Virus record (IMG/VR): IMGVR_UViG_3300048918_000309
Span: 1 to 52,758 of that record
DNA from: a virus
DNA length: 52,758 nucleotides
Direction: 5' to 3' (one strand)
In this document: positions 31,437-37,434 of the stretch, piece after piece
Layout of the letters: every line of letters starts with the position of its first letter
How positions within the stretch are numbered: the stretch's first letter is position 1
Program-made: the position numbers and the translations under genes
Notes under the pieces: model-generated
Told to the model about the DNA's origin: nothing
Database searches by the model: none
Seen by the model: the letters and a program-made list of their open reading frames with translations, nothing else

Positions 31437-32254
31437 CAGTGCCTCCAGAACGCTATGGTGCGATCGGACTGCCAGCACAGCGCGCAGGTCGCGCAACAGT
31501 CGGTGCCGCCGGTCTGAGCAGGGCAGACAATGTGTGGAGTTGCGGCGCCGCGCTCGATGACCACCGAGCCGCCGGTGAGCGCGTCGTGACCGCTGAACCG
31601 GATGGCGAAGCGCTTGGGGAACCGCGCGACTATGCGCGCAATTGCCCCCCCTTCGGGGCTTGAGCGCTGCCGAGCGGTATAGCCGAACACGTTGAGCGCC
31701 GGGAATGCGCGAAGCGCATTGCGCCACAAACGGACGTAGTCGACCGAGTAGAAGTCGCCCAGGATGTGCAGCCGCACGACGAAGCCGCCGGGGTGTGCCG
31801 CCTGTTTCTCGGCCAGTTCGCCCCACAGCATGCGCTCGAACGGAGCGCCGTGGGCGATCCGCTTGGCGAACGGCATGTTGGCGCCGTAGCAAGTGCGCCA
31901 CTCCGCGCAGGTCCGCGGGCAGGTCGCACGCTCCTCGAGCGTCAGCGTGAAAATAGGCTGCCCGCGCCAACGGCCCTTGGTGACCGTCTTGCCGATCTTG
32001 CGGCTGTTGACGCCGGAGATCAGGAGGCGCGGCACCTGGTGCGGCTCGAACACGCGTTTCGGCATGATCGTGCGGCCCTCGACCAGGGCCGGATGATCGT
32101 CGGACATGCGAAAACGGCTGCCCTTCACCTCGATGCTCTCGAAGCGGCGCAGATTTCCGCCATGTCCATACCCCTTTCTGGGGATTGACACAGGCAAGCC
32201 GATGGCATCCGCCGAAACGGCCTTCGCCGCCTCGGCGCTCGTATGAGCGTTCAT
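31436..32254 (-). CDS. Cysteine-cluster phage protein, GP88-like
   Basis: 272 residues. Two cysteine groups stand out: CPRTCAEWRTCYGANMPF (about residues 112-129) and, near the end, CPAQTGGTDCCATCALCW (about 243-260). Between them lies RLHILGDFYSVDYVRLWRNAL and then NVFGYTARQ. The C-x3-C-x5-C spacing with a following Tyr and the GDFYS strand resemble phage gene-product-88-type proteins, which look like metal- or Fe-S-dependent alpha/beta-barrel proteins. Enzyme class, cofactor and substrate are unknown. It is the longest unassigned gene of the leftward operon and follows the CII-like regulator. Confidence 0.65.
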   Translation of the reverse strand: MNAHTSAEAAKAVSADAIGLPVSIPRKGYGHGGNLRRFESIEVKGSRFRMSDDHPALVEGRTIMPKRVFEPHQVPRLLISGVNSRKIGKTVTKGRWRGQPIFTLTLEERATCPRTCAEWRTCYGANMPFAKRIAHGAPFERMLWGELAEKQAAHPGGFVVRLHILGDFYSVDYVRLWRNALRAFPALNVFGYTARQRSSPEGGAIARIVARFPKRFAIRFSGHDALTGGSVVIERGAATPHIVCPAQTGGTDCCATCALCWQSDRTIAFWRH

Positions 32255-32295
32255 GTCGTCATCACTCCCTCGGGCGTTGCGGCCCGCTTAGATCC

Positions 32296-32721
32296 TCAAT
32301 CGTCGGCGATCGCGTCGGTCAGCTCCGCGACCAGCGTGCGCGCGTGGCGCCGTAGTCGTGCCTTCTCGATGTGATCGATGTTTCCGTCTTTCCGCGCTTC
32401 GCAGATCTCGAATGTCAGACTGGCCGTATCCGCCGCGATCGCGTCCCAATTGGCCGCGCTGGCCTGCAGGTCGGTGAACCGAGCGCCGCCGGGCTCCGTC
32501 ATCATGTGGATCGCTTCCGCAGGCAGGAACTTCCGGAGAGTAAGCACTGCGTGCAGCGGCATCGCCGCGCCGCCAGCCCAGCTCTTCAGGGTGCTCTCGG
32601 AAATGCGTGAGGCTTTCGCCAGCGCGGCCCGCGTCATCAGCAGGCCGGGCCCGACGAACATCGCGAACATCGCAACCTGTCGATCCTCGACATCGCGCGC
32701 CAGATTACCTTCAGGGGACAT
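32296..32721 (-). CDS. HTH regulator, Cro/CII-like
   Basis: 141 residues from the ATG at 32721 (GGAGG nine bases upstream; it overlaps the end of the preceding gene by 11 bases). An HTH is readable at LMTRAALAKASRISESTLKSWAGG, followed by a helical C-terminal half with no known domain. Genes in this place, third or fourth in the leftward early operon after Cro, often act as CII-type activators or toxin-like regulators. Its target is unknown. Confidence 0.65.
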   Translation of the reverse strand: MSPEGNLARDVEDRQVAMFAMFVGPGLLMTRAALAKASRISESTLKSWAGGAAMPLHAVLTLRKFLPAEAIHMMTEPGGARFTDLQASAANWDAIAADTASLTFEICEARKDGNIDHIEKARLRRHARTLVAELTDAIADD

Positions 32722-32929
32722 GATGCCGCGCCTCCGTGGATGGTACGAGACCGTTATGAACAGGGGAATGATCAGTGGGCGCGGAGCCCCGAGGGGTAAA
32801 AGGGTCCGCGCCCACCCCCGACGCTGGCAGCGTGCGGAGACCACAAGTGGGAAGGGGGCAACTGCGCACCTCGGGGTGCCAGCTGCTGACGCCGCAGATG
32901 CGGCATTTGCCGGTCTGGACGAGGGTCAT
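32711..32929 (-). CDS. Small zinc-ribbon-like protein with internal hairpin
   Basis: 72 residues. The ATG at 32929 overlaps the preceding stop (ATGA), supporting translation. The N-terminus carries a four-cysteine set, KCRICGVSSWHPEVRSCPLPTCG, that could bind zinc. The rest is Pro-rich and low in structure. The DNA of its second half contains the 11-bp inverted repeat described separately, so the C-terminal part may be shaped by an RNA structure. Its function is unknown. Confidence 0.55.
   Translation of the reverse strand: MTLVQTGKCRICGVSSWHPEVRSCPLPTCGLRTLPASGVGADPFTPRGSAPTDHSPVHNGLVPSTEARHHVP
32775..32815. promoter_or_regulatory. Perfect 11-bp inverted repeat (hairpin) in the early leftward operon
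   Basis: GTGGGCGCGGA (32775-32785) and TCCGCGCCCAC (32805-32815) form a stem with a 19-base loop that itself contains CCCC/GGGG. It lies inside the 3' part of the zinc-ribbon-like gene and about 50 bases before the CII-like start. It could be an attenuator, a terminator without a U-tract, or an RNA processing site. Only the structure is seen. Confidence 0.45.
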
Positions 32930-33132
32930 TGAACATGACTCCACGCCAGATTGTTCAGGATCTTCCAGATTGTCACATGGCTGACGCCGTACCGTTTCGC
33001 GATCTGGTACACGGAGGCAGGTCGACCGCAGCACGCGCATGGCTTGCCGGCCGTTCGGATCTCGCGAACCGCGTCGTCCGTGAGCTTGGCCGAGGAATGC
33101 ATCTCGCCGCGCTGGTAGTTCCGAGCTGTCAT
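32926..33132 (-). CDS. Small HTH protein with zinc-knuckle-like insert
   Basis: 68 residues. The frame AKLTDDAVREIRTAG, then PCACCGRP, then YQIAKRYGVSHVTIWKILNN, reads as an HTH of the kind found at the end of HNH homing proteins, interrupted by a C-x-C-C pair that could bind metal. It overlaps the Cro-like gene by four bases. It may be a small regulator of the leftward operon or a relic of a homing endonuclease DNA-binding domain. Confidence 0.6.
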   Translation of the reverse strand: MTARNYQRGEMHSSAKLTDDAVREIRTAGKPCACCGRPASVYQIAKRYGVSHVTIWKILNNLAWSHVQ

Positions 33133-33407
33133 GCCGCTTCTCGCTCGCGCAGGGGGCAGTCGACCGCGATGCAGGCGGCGATCTCACCAGCGGCACGGGC
33201 CTCGTTGCAGAGACCGCAGTGGGAGCCCTGTCGGCCATGCCGTGCCATGAAAGTCCGAACTTTCGCTTCGGTTTCTGGCCAGACGCGGCGTCCGTTGCGA
33301 AGCTGGCGCACGAAGTGGCGGTCACCTAGCGCGGCATCGCCGAGGTTCGTCGGGGGCATCTGATGCTTGGTCAGGAATGTCTCGACGTCATGGAGAAGGC
33401 TGGACAT
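33129..33407 (-). CDS. Cro-like early repressor
   Basis: 92 residues from the ATG at 33407. The front half is a compact helical DNA-binding domain typical of small alphaproteobacterial phage regulators: LLHDVETFLTKH, TNLGDAALGDRHFVRQLRNGRRVWPETEAKVRTFM. The back half has a cysteine pair (HCGLCNEA) and CIAVDCPLRE, possibly metal-binding. It is divergent from the S24 repressor, the cro position. A good -10/-35 places transcription start at or next to this ATG, suggesting a leaderless message. An ATG at 33419 overlaps the -10 and is therefore unlikely. Confidence 0.75.
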   Translation of the reverse strand: MSSLLHDVETFLTKHQMPPTNLGDAALGDRHFVRQLRNGRRVWPETEAKVRTFMARHGRQGSHCGLCNEARAAGEIAACIAVDCPLREREAA

Positions 33408-33414
33408 GCCACCA

Positions 33415-33443
33415 TCCATAAATGTGAAAAGTCACACGGTCAA
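33415..33443 (-). promoter_or_regulatory. Leftward early promoter with operator in the spacer
   Basis: On the minus strand TTGACC (33443-33438), 17 bases, then TATGGA (33420-33415). The spacer holds the perfect operator palindrome 33423-33436. Transcription would start at about 33408, at the ATG of the Cro-like gene. The matching rightward promoter at 34552 has the same plan. Confidence 0.65.
33423..33436. promoter_or_regulatory. Repressor operator, perfect palindrome
   Basis: TGTGAAAAGTCACA: two TGTGA half-sites around four bases. An identical layout occurs at 34531-34544. Two weaker sites share the left half only: 33446-33459 (TGTGAAGTTACTCA) and 33483-33496 (TGTGATATGTCCCC), the last covering the repressor start codon. 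Together they look like an operator cluster for the S24 repressor and Cro. Confidence 0.72.
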
Positions 33444-33488
33444 GGTGTGAAGTTACTCATCTACCACGATGGGGTGGGGACGTGTGAT

Positions 33489-34103
33489 ATGTCCCCCGTG
33501 GATGAGCGCGCTGAAATCGAACGAGTTAAGGATACCCTCCGCCGACTGATGGCGGAGAAGGGTCTCAAGGCTAAACCCTTGTCGGTGAAAGCCGGGAAGG
33601 GCGAGACCTTCGTGCGCGACATGTTCGATGGAGATGACGTCAAGATCGGCAATCTCCATCGCCTGGCTGGAGCGCTTGGTGTCACCATCGGTGACATCGT
33701 CGGCGCCGGCGTCGTAACTGTTTCCGGCCGCATTGGCGCCGGCGGCGAAGTGATCTTCGAGGAGACCGGTGGAGCTGTGGCGCCGAGGCCGCCTGGCATT
33801 TCTGGAGAGGTTGAGGCCCTCGAGGTGAGTGGGTCCTCAATGTTGCCGCGCTATTCGTCCGGTGACATCGTATATATTTCGCGCCTTTCCGACGGCGTTC
33901 AGAGCGAGGATATCGGCGAGATCTGCGCTGTCAGGCTATCGTCCGGTGAAACCTATATCAAACAGCTGGCCCACGGCTCTCGACCTGGTTTCTATACTCT
34001 GCGCTCGACGAATGCGGAGGATATCACCGACGTTGAGCTGGAGTGGGCGACTCCGATCATTTTCGTTCTGCCACGAGCCGCGCGACGTCGCTTGGGGTTT
34101 TGA
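33489..34103 (+). CDS. CI/LexA-type phage repressor with S24 peptidase domain
   Basis: 204 residues from the ATG at 33489. The N-terminal HTH covers about residues 8-70 (RVKDTLRRLMAEKGL, FVRDMFDGDDVKIGNLHRLAGALG). A likely Ala-Gly cleavage site sits at 73-74 (IVGAGVV). The S24 domain has Ser117 (VSGSSMLP) and Lys158 (ETYIKQL) as the dyad. It should keep the prophage silent and lose activity through RecA-stimulated self-cleavage. Operator sites lie upstream and just beyond its 3' end, including a weak one over its start (autoregulation). Its last 47 bases overlap the convergent HIRAN gene. Confidence 0.9.
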   Translation: MSPVDERAEIERVKDTLRRLMAEKGLKAKPLSVKAGKGETFVRDMFDGDDVKIGNLHRLAGALGVTIGDIVGAGVVTVSGRIGAGGEVIFEETGGAVAPRPPGISGEVEALEVSGSSMLPRYSSGDIVYISRLSDGVQSEDIGEICAVRLSSGETYIKQLAHGSRPGFYTLRSTNAEDITDVELEWATPIIFVLPRAARRRLGF

Positions 34104-34476
34104 CCCAATATCGGAATCCGCCCGTCGGTGGCTCCGGGGGCGGAGCGTCTGGGTAATAGGATTGCACCATAGGTTCATCGTCGCATATCGCGACGCTGAT
34201 GCGAGCGCCGAGTAGGCAGGTTCGGCTGTAGCCGATGCTATCGAGCACACCGGACACCCCGCGTCCCTTTTCGTGTACCAGTTCGTGGAGCCAGCTTTCA
34301 CGCGGCGCATAGCCGATCGTCTCCCCGAGGGCTGAAACGACGCGGATCGCCATTTCGTCGTGGGGATTGTCCGGCTCGTGAACGAACCTGACGGCCTCAC
34401 CCGCCACGCAGCGCGAGAGGGCGTCCTGATAGTGTGAAACGCCTACTATCCGCAGATAAGCAATGCCGTCGTCCAT
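34057..34476 (-). CDS. HIRAN-domain protein
   Basis: 139 residues from the ATG at 34476, preceded by AAAGGAGG at eight bases. The HIRAN pattern runs over about residues 8-60: LRIVGVSHYQDAL, GEAVRFVHEPDNPHDEMAIRVV, GETIGYAPRESWL. HIRAN domains bind DNA ends or damaged DNA. Here the domain stands alone, without a helicase or nuclease; a Pro-rich segment (PDAPPPEPPTGG) follows. The gene is divergent from the rightward operon and its upstream region carries both a LexA-type box (34514) and a repressor operator (34531), so it is probably damage-inducible or linked to the lysogenic state. The 3' end overlaps the repressor gene antisense by 47 bases. Confidence 0.82.
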   Translation of the reverse strand: MDDGIAYLRIVGVSHYQDALSRCVAGEAVRFVHEPDNPHDEMAIRVVSALGETIGYAPRESWLHELVHEKGRGVSGVLDSIGYSRTCLLGARISVAICDDEPMVQSYYPDAPPPEPPTGGFRYWVKTPSDVARLVAERK

Positions 34477-34513
34477 GCGAATCGCCTCCTTTCTGAGGAT
34501 TCCGTGATTCGCG

Positions 34514-34528
34514 GAACATTGCAAGAAC
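34514..34528. promoter_or_regulatory. LexA-type SOS box, GAAC-N7-GAAC
   Basis: GAAC (34514-34517), seven bases, GAAC (34525-34528); on the other strand GTTC-N7-GTTC, the alphaproteobacterial LexA consensus. It lies between the HIRAN gene and the repressor operators. From its position the HIRAN gene is the most likely target. Confidence 0.65.
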
Positions 34529-34530
34529 AA

Positions 34531-34544
34531 TGTGAGAAGTCACA
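34531..34544. promoter_or_regulatory. Repressor operator, perfect palindrome (right side)
   Basis: TGTGAGAAGTCACA, 13 of 14 bases identical to the operator at 33423-33436. It is two bases from the LexA-type box and eight from the -35 of the rightward promoter. Confidence 0.72.
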
Positions 34545-34551
34545 TTTCCAT

Positions 34552-34580
34552 TTGACACGGTGTGAGTTTTCCCACTAAAT
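34552..34580 (+). promoter_or_regulatory. Rightward early promoter with operator in the spacer
   Basis: TTGACA (34552-34557), 17-base spacer, CTAAAT (34575-34580). The spacer and -10 edge contain TGTGAGTTTTCCCA (34561-34574), one base away from a perfect TGTGA-N4-TCACA operator. The -35 is perfect and the -10 is weak. It would transcribe the accessory operon starting at 34645. Confidence 0.68.
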
Positions 34581-34644
34581 GATCCCCACGCCACCTGACC
34601 TTCCATATCCATGGAACGCGAGACGGTGGTGAGGGAGACGTTCG

Positions 34645-34911
34645 TTGCGCCACCATTCCCATTCCCAAGATCCCGACGTCCTAGCGGCGATCGATGATCT
34701 GACGGTTTCTGTCCTAGAGATCCGCTGGCTGACCGAGAAACTGGTCGGTGCGGAGCTGAGCGCTCCCGAGCGTGCCGACATCGGCGCGAAGGTCGACCGC
34801 ATCATGGTCGCCATCGACGAGCGCGCAGCCGCAGTGCAGCTGAGCACCGGGGCGCTCTTCGAGATCATCAACGTGGCCCTCGAGGCCGAGCCGATGCGGG
34901 TTGCGGCATGA
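34645..34911 (+). CDS. First gene of rightward operon, unknown function
   Basis: 88 residues from a TTG with GAGGGAG seven bases upstream; no ATG is available in frame. The protein is acidic and helical (PDVLAAIDDLTVSVLEIRWLTEKLVG; ADIGAKVDRIMVAIDERAAAV). It is the promoter-proximal gene of the rightward operon and so probably among the first expressed on infection or induction. No family was recognised. Confidence 0.65.
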   Translation: MRHHSHSQDPDVLAAIDDLTVSVLEIRWLTEKLVGAELSAPERADIGAKVDRIMVAIDERAAAVQLSTGALFEIINVALEAEPMRVAA

Positions 34912-35279
34912 CGTTCCCGCGCCAGCCCGACAAGCTCGTCGTAACGCCATCGAACCAGAGCCCCTGGGTCGGCTACATCGACGAGGATGATCGCTTCACC
35001 CGCGCCCAGCGCGCGGCAATGAGCATGCGCAACATCGTCGTCAGCGACCTGCTTTTCGTCGTCACCGTGTTCCGTGAGGCCACGACCCGCGAAATGTGGT
35101 GGGCATCCACGGCAGCACCGCCGGTCTTTCAGTTCGATTGCCCGGTGCTCCAGGTCCTGGGCGATGGTCGGCTCAAGGTCATCGCACCCTCGGGCGATGT
35201 GAAGATCGTCCTAGCCAATGGCTGGGTCCGCACGCCGAGCCGGCGCAATCGCCATCTCTTGCAGGCCAAGGCAGCATGA
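34908..35279 (+). CDS. Hypothetical protein
   Basis: 123 residues, overlapping the previous gene by four bases (ATGA). Central hydrophobic strand NIVVSDLLFVVTVFREA, aromatic turn MWWASTAAPPVFQFDCPVL, C-terminal basic tail (RTPSRRNRHLLQAKAA). A soluble mixed alpha/beta protein is likely. No known family or motif. Confidence 0.6.
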   Translation: MTFPRQPDKLVVTPSNQSPWVGYIDEDDRFTRAQRAAMSMRNIVVSDLLFVVTVFREATTREMWWASTAAPPVFQFDCPVLQVLGDGRLKVIAPSGDVKIVLANGWVRTPSRRNRHLLQAKAA

Positions 35280-35428
35280 AGATATTTCCGTACTTCGCCG
35301 CCGCTGCAGGTATGCTTCTGCTCGCCTCGATGCTGGCCCGGATCGTTGGCGCGCAACCGCCTTCGTACCGCAACGGCGGTGGCGTAACGCTAGCCGCAGC
35401 CAGCACGTCGCCGGATGCGCCACGATGA
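35276..35428 (+). CDS. Small membrane protein
   Basis: 50 residues with one hydrophobic segment at the N-terminus (IFPYFAAAAGMLLLASMLARIVGA) that may be a membrane anchor or an uncleaved signal. The ATG overlaps the previous stop (ATGA) and its own stop overlaps the next ATG. Too small for family assignment. Confidence 0.55.
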   Translation: MKIFPYFAAAAGMLLLASMLARIVGAQPPSYRNGGGVTLAAASTSPDAPR

Positions 35429-35532
35429 CGGGCCGTCCGACTTGGCGCGACCTGCTCGCGGCGGTGATCATCATCACATTCCTTATCGTCAGCTTCTGGC
35501 TCGACGTACCCGCTTCCACGGGAGAGCTCTGA
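35425..35532 (+). CDS. Very small membrane protein
   Basis: 35 residues: a short polar start (MTGRPTWRD), one membrane helix (LLAAVIIITFLIVSFWL) and a polar end. Stop-start overlaps on both sides (ATGA, then TGATG) place it firmly in the operon. Tandem tiny membrane proteins in a phage early operon may act on the host envelope or in exclusion; this is inference. Confidence 0.55.
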   Translation: MTGRPTWRDLLAAVIIITFLIVSFWLDVPASTGEL

Positions 35533-35897
35533 TGGCGCTGCCGTCCCGATTGAAGGACGACCACTTCAAGCCGAAGGCCCGGTTGCGCTCCTATGCCCAC
35601 TGCACCTGGGTTCGCGAGCATCATTGCTCGGTGCCCGGCTGCCAGCTGATGCCGATCGAGACGGCGCACGTCCGTCGCGGCGGCGCCGGCGGGACCGGCA
35701 TGAAGCCCAGCGACGCCTTCACGATCTCGCTCTGCCGCGATCATCACGCCGAGCAGCACCGGGTTGGCGAACTGACCTTCGAGCAGCGGCACGGCATCAG
35801 CATGTTCGAGCTCGCCAACGAATTTTACCGGCGATCACCGCACCGCGGGAAGCTGGACGACCCCTACCGCTTTGCGCCGGAAGGTTTGACAAAATGA
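35532..35897 (+). CDS. HNH-fold nuclease of DUF968/Ref-like type
   Basis: 121 residues. The pattern HCTWVREHHCSVPGCQLMPIETAHVRRGG, then GMKPSDAFTISLCRDHHAEQHRVGE, shows paired zinc-type cysteines and the His-rich HNH core with catalytic AHV and HHAEQH. Relatives act as recombination-associated endonucleases in lambdoid phages. It is followed directly by a second, different HNH gene. A role in recombination, or as a homing or defence nuclease, is possible. Confidence 0.78.
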   Translation: MALPSRLKDDHFKPKARLRSYAHCTWVREHHCSVPGCQLMPIETAHVRRGGAGGTGMKPSDAFTISLCRDHHAEQHRVGELTFEQRHGISMFELANEFYRRSPHRGKLDDPYRFAPEGLTK

Positions 35898-36343
35898 CCG
35901 GGCGCCCAAGGATCATTGCGCATGATGGCATCGCTAAGCCCTGCGAAGCTTGCGGCAAAGTCTTCCGCCTACGCGACAAGAAGTTTCAGACGCCTGCTCG
36001 GTTCGCCCGGAGAAGGTATTGCAGCAGGGCATGTGCCGGCTGTGACGGCGGTGCCGGTAACTTTTGGGATCGAGTCGACCAGAAGGGCGCGGCGGCGTGC
36101 TGGGAGTGGCAGAGGAAACGCAACCGGAAGGGTTATGGGCAGCTTACCCTCAACGGGAAGCAAATGGGCGCCCATAGGGCCGCTTATATCTTGGCTGTCG
36201 GAGCAATCCCCGACGGGATGCAGGTGCTCCACTCCTGCGACAATCCGCCCTGCTGCAACCCCAAGCATCTAAGCCTCGGCACGAACCTCGACAATGTACG
36301 CGATTGCGCTGCGAAGGGGCGGCGCGCCAGTCAGAAGAAATAG
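35894..36343 (+). CDS. HNH endonuclease (HNH_3 / homing type)
   Basis: 149 residues. A zinc ribbon at the front (CEACGKVF, then YCSRACAGC) precedes the HNH_3 block: FWDRVDQKGAAACWEWQ, GAHRAAYILAVGAIPDGMQVLHSCDNPPCCNPKHLSLGTNLDN, that is, His, Asn and His in place. Such freestanding HNH genes are commonly mobile in phage genomes and nick nearby DNA. Overlap with the preceding gene by four bases argues for co-transcription. Confidence 0.85.
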   Translation: MTGRPRIIAHDGIAKPCEACGKVFRLRDKKFQTPARFARRRYCSRACAGCDGGAGNFWDRVDQKGAAACWEWQRKRNRKGYGQLTLNGKQMGAHRAAYILAVGAIPDGMQVLHSCDNPPCCNPKHLSLGTNLDNVRDCAAKGRRASQKK

Positions 36344-36363
36344 ACCATCCCCCAAGAAGAGGG

Positions 36364-36388
36364 CCGGGAGGCCCAACAAGCCTCCCGG
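36364..36388. promoter_or_regulatory. Perfect 9-bp hairpin before the cupin gene
   Basis: CCGGGAGGC (36364-36372) and GCCTCCCGG (36380-36388), loop CCAACAA. There is no U-tract; the stem ends 10 bases before the next ATG and pairs the GGAGG that could otherwise serve translation. It may be an intercistronic regulatory or RNA-stabilising hairpin. Confidence 0.5.
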
Positions 36389-36398
36389 TGGAAATTCG

Positions 36399-36860
36399 AT
36401 GCAACGCTACACTGACATTGACGACATGGCAGCCTGGGCACGGGCAAAGATGCAGCAGAGCCCGGACTTCATCATTGGCGACCCGGCCTATCTCCGACGC
36501 TGGTGGATCGTGCCGCGCAACGAATGGCAGAACACCTATCTTCACCACGGCCTGCGCGATGACGACGATCGCGCGTTGCATGATCATCCGTGGGACAACG
36601 TCTCACTTCTGCTGATCGGCCGCTATCGCGAGATCACGCCCGATGGCGTCTTCATCCGCGAGCCGGGATCGCTCGTGCACCGCAAGGCGACCGATTCCCA
36701 CCGGCTCGAGCTGGTGGATGGTGAACCCTGGGTTTCCCTGTTCTTCACCGGCCCGAAGGTTCGGGACTGGGGCTTCCACTGTCCGAAAGGCTGGGTACCC
36801 TGGCAGGAATTCACCGCCGGCGAGCATGGCGAACTCGTGGGGAAGGGGTGCGGCGAATGA
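36399..36860 (+). CDS. Cupin-like phage protein
   Basis: 153 residues. The central region reads as a small cupin: LHDHPWDNVSLLLIGRYREIT, EPGSLVHRKATDSHRLEL, then PWVSLFFTGPKVRDWGFHC and GWVPWQEF, with His in H-D-H and S-H-R positions that could hold a metal. Very similar proteins occur in many phage early regions and their substrate is unknown. It follows the hairpin at 36364. An in-frame extension upstream exists but overlaps the HNH gene. Confidence 0.72.
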   Translation: MQRYTDIDDMAAWARAKMQQSPDFIIGDPAYLRRWWIVPRNEWQNTYLHHGLRDDDDRALHDHPWDNVSLLLIGRYREITPDGVFIREPGSLVHRKATDSHRLELVDGEPWVSLFFTGPKVRDWGFHCPKGWVPWQEFTAGEHGELVGKGCGE

Positions 36861-37039
36861 TCGACCGCCAATCCCTACTGAACGCGCCGGGTCGCTTGTC
36901 TGACCTGCATGGCGACGAGCGGCGTGCAGCGCTGTTCTCGCGCAAGGATCGCCACGACGCGGACTGGATGCGTTCGCGCTCGGTACGCCCGCTGCCGGAG
37001 AGGATCGCCGATGCGGTTCGGAAGGCGGTGGGGCGGTAA
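36857..37039 (+). CDS. Small basic protein, unknown function
   Basis: 60 residues, strongly basic (RRAALFSRKDRHDADWMRSR; ERIADAVRKAVGR). It overlaps both neighbours (ATGA in front, TAATG behind). Composition would suit nucleic-acid or membrane-surface binding. No family. Confidence 0.55.
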   Translation: MIDRQSLLNAPGRLSDLHGDERRAALFSRKDRHDADWMRSRSVRPLPERIADAVRKAVGR

Positions 37040-37434
37040 TGGCTTACGCTGATCGAACCCAGGTGCCGTTCACCAAAACGGTCTCGGAAATCGTCGCGAT
37101 GATCCGCAAGGCCGGCGCGACGCAGGTCGGGCAGATGGAGGAAGAGAATCGCCTTACGGTCCTGTTCTCCATGGCCGACCGTCAGGTTCGATTCCGGGTC
37201 GCGTGGGAGAATAGTCCGCAGTCGCAACGTCAACGAGCGCGAGCGCTGAAGTTGGTTATCCAGGCCAAGCTCGAGAGCATCGAAAGCGGCGTCGAGACAT
37301 TCGAACAAGCGTTCCTTGCCAACATCGTGATGGCCGACGGCGCCACTGTCTACGAACGCGTCCGCAGCGATCTGGCGCTCGAATACCGCAGCAACGCTCC
37401 GACGATGTTCCTCCTGAAAGGTCCGGATCAATGA
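37039..37434 (+). CDS. Conserved phage hypothetical protein
   Basis: 131 residues. The opening MAYADRTQVPFTKTVSEIVAMIRKAG, then FSMADRQVRFRVAWE and the Arg/Gln-rich helix, and YERVRSDLALEY, match a widespread phage family seen in actinobacterial and alphaproteobacterial phages whose role is unknown. Overlaps its neighbours by one and four bases. Confidence 0.65.
   Translation: MAYADRTQVPFTKTVSEIVAMIRKAGATQVGQMEEENRLTVLFSMADRQVRFRVAWENSPQSQRQRARALKLVIQAKLESIESGVETFEQAFLANIVMADGATVYERVRSDLALEYRSNAPTMFLLKGPDQ

Noticed and set aside
34579-34632. Short leader ORF (17 codons) before the first rightward gene
   Set aside because: Its ATG overlaps the predicted -10, so it would not be transcribed from that promoter.
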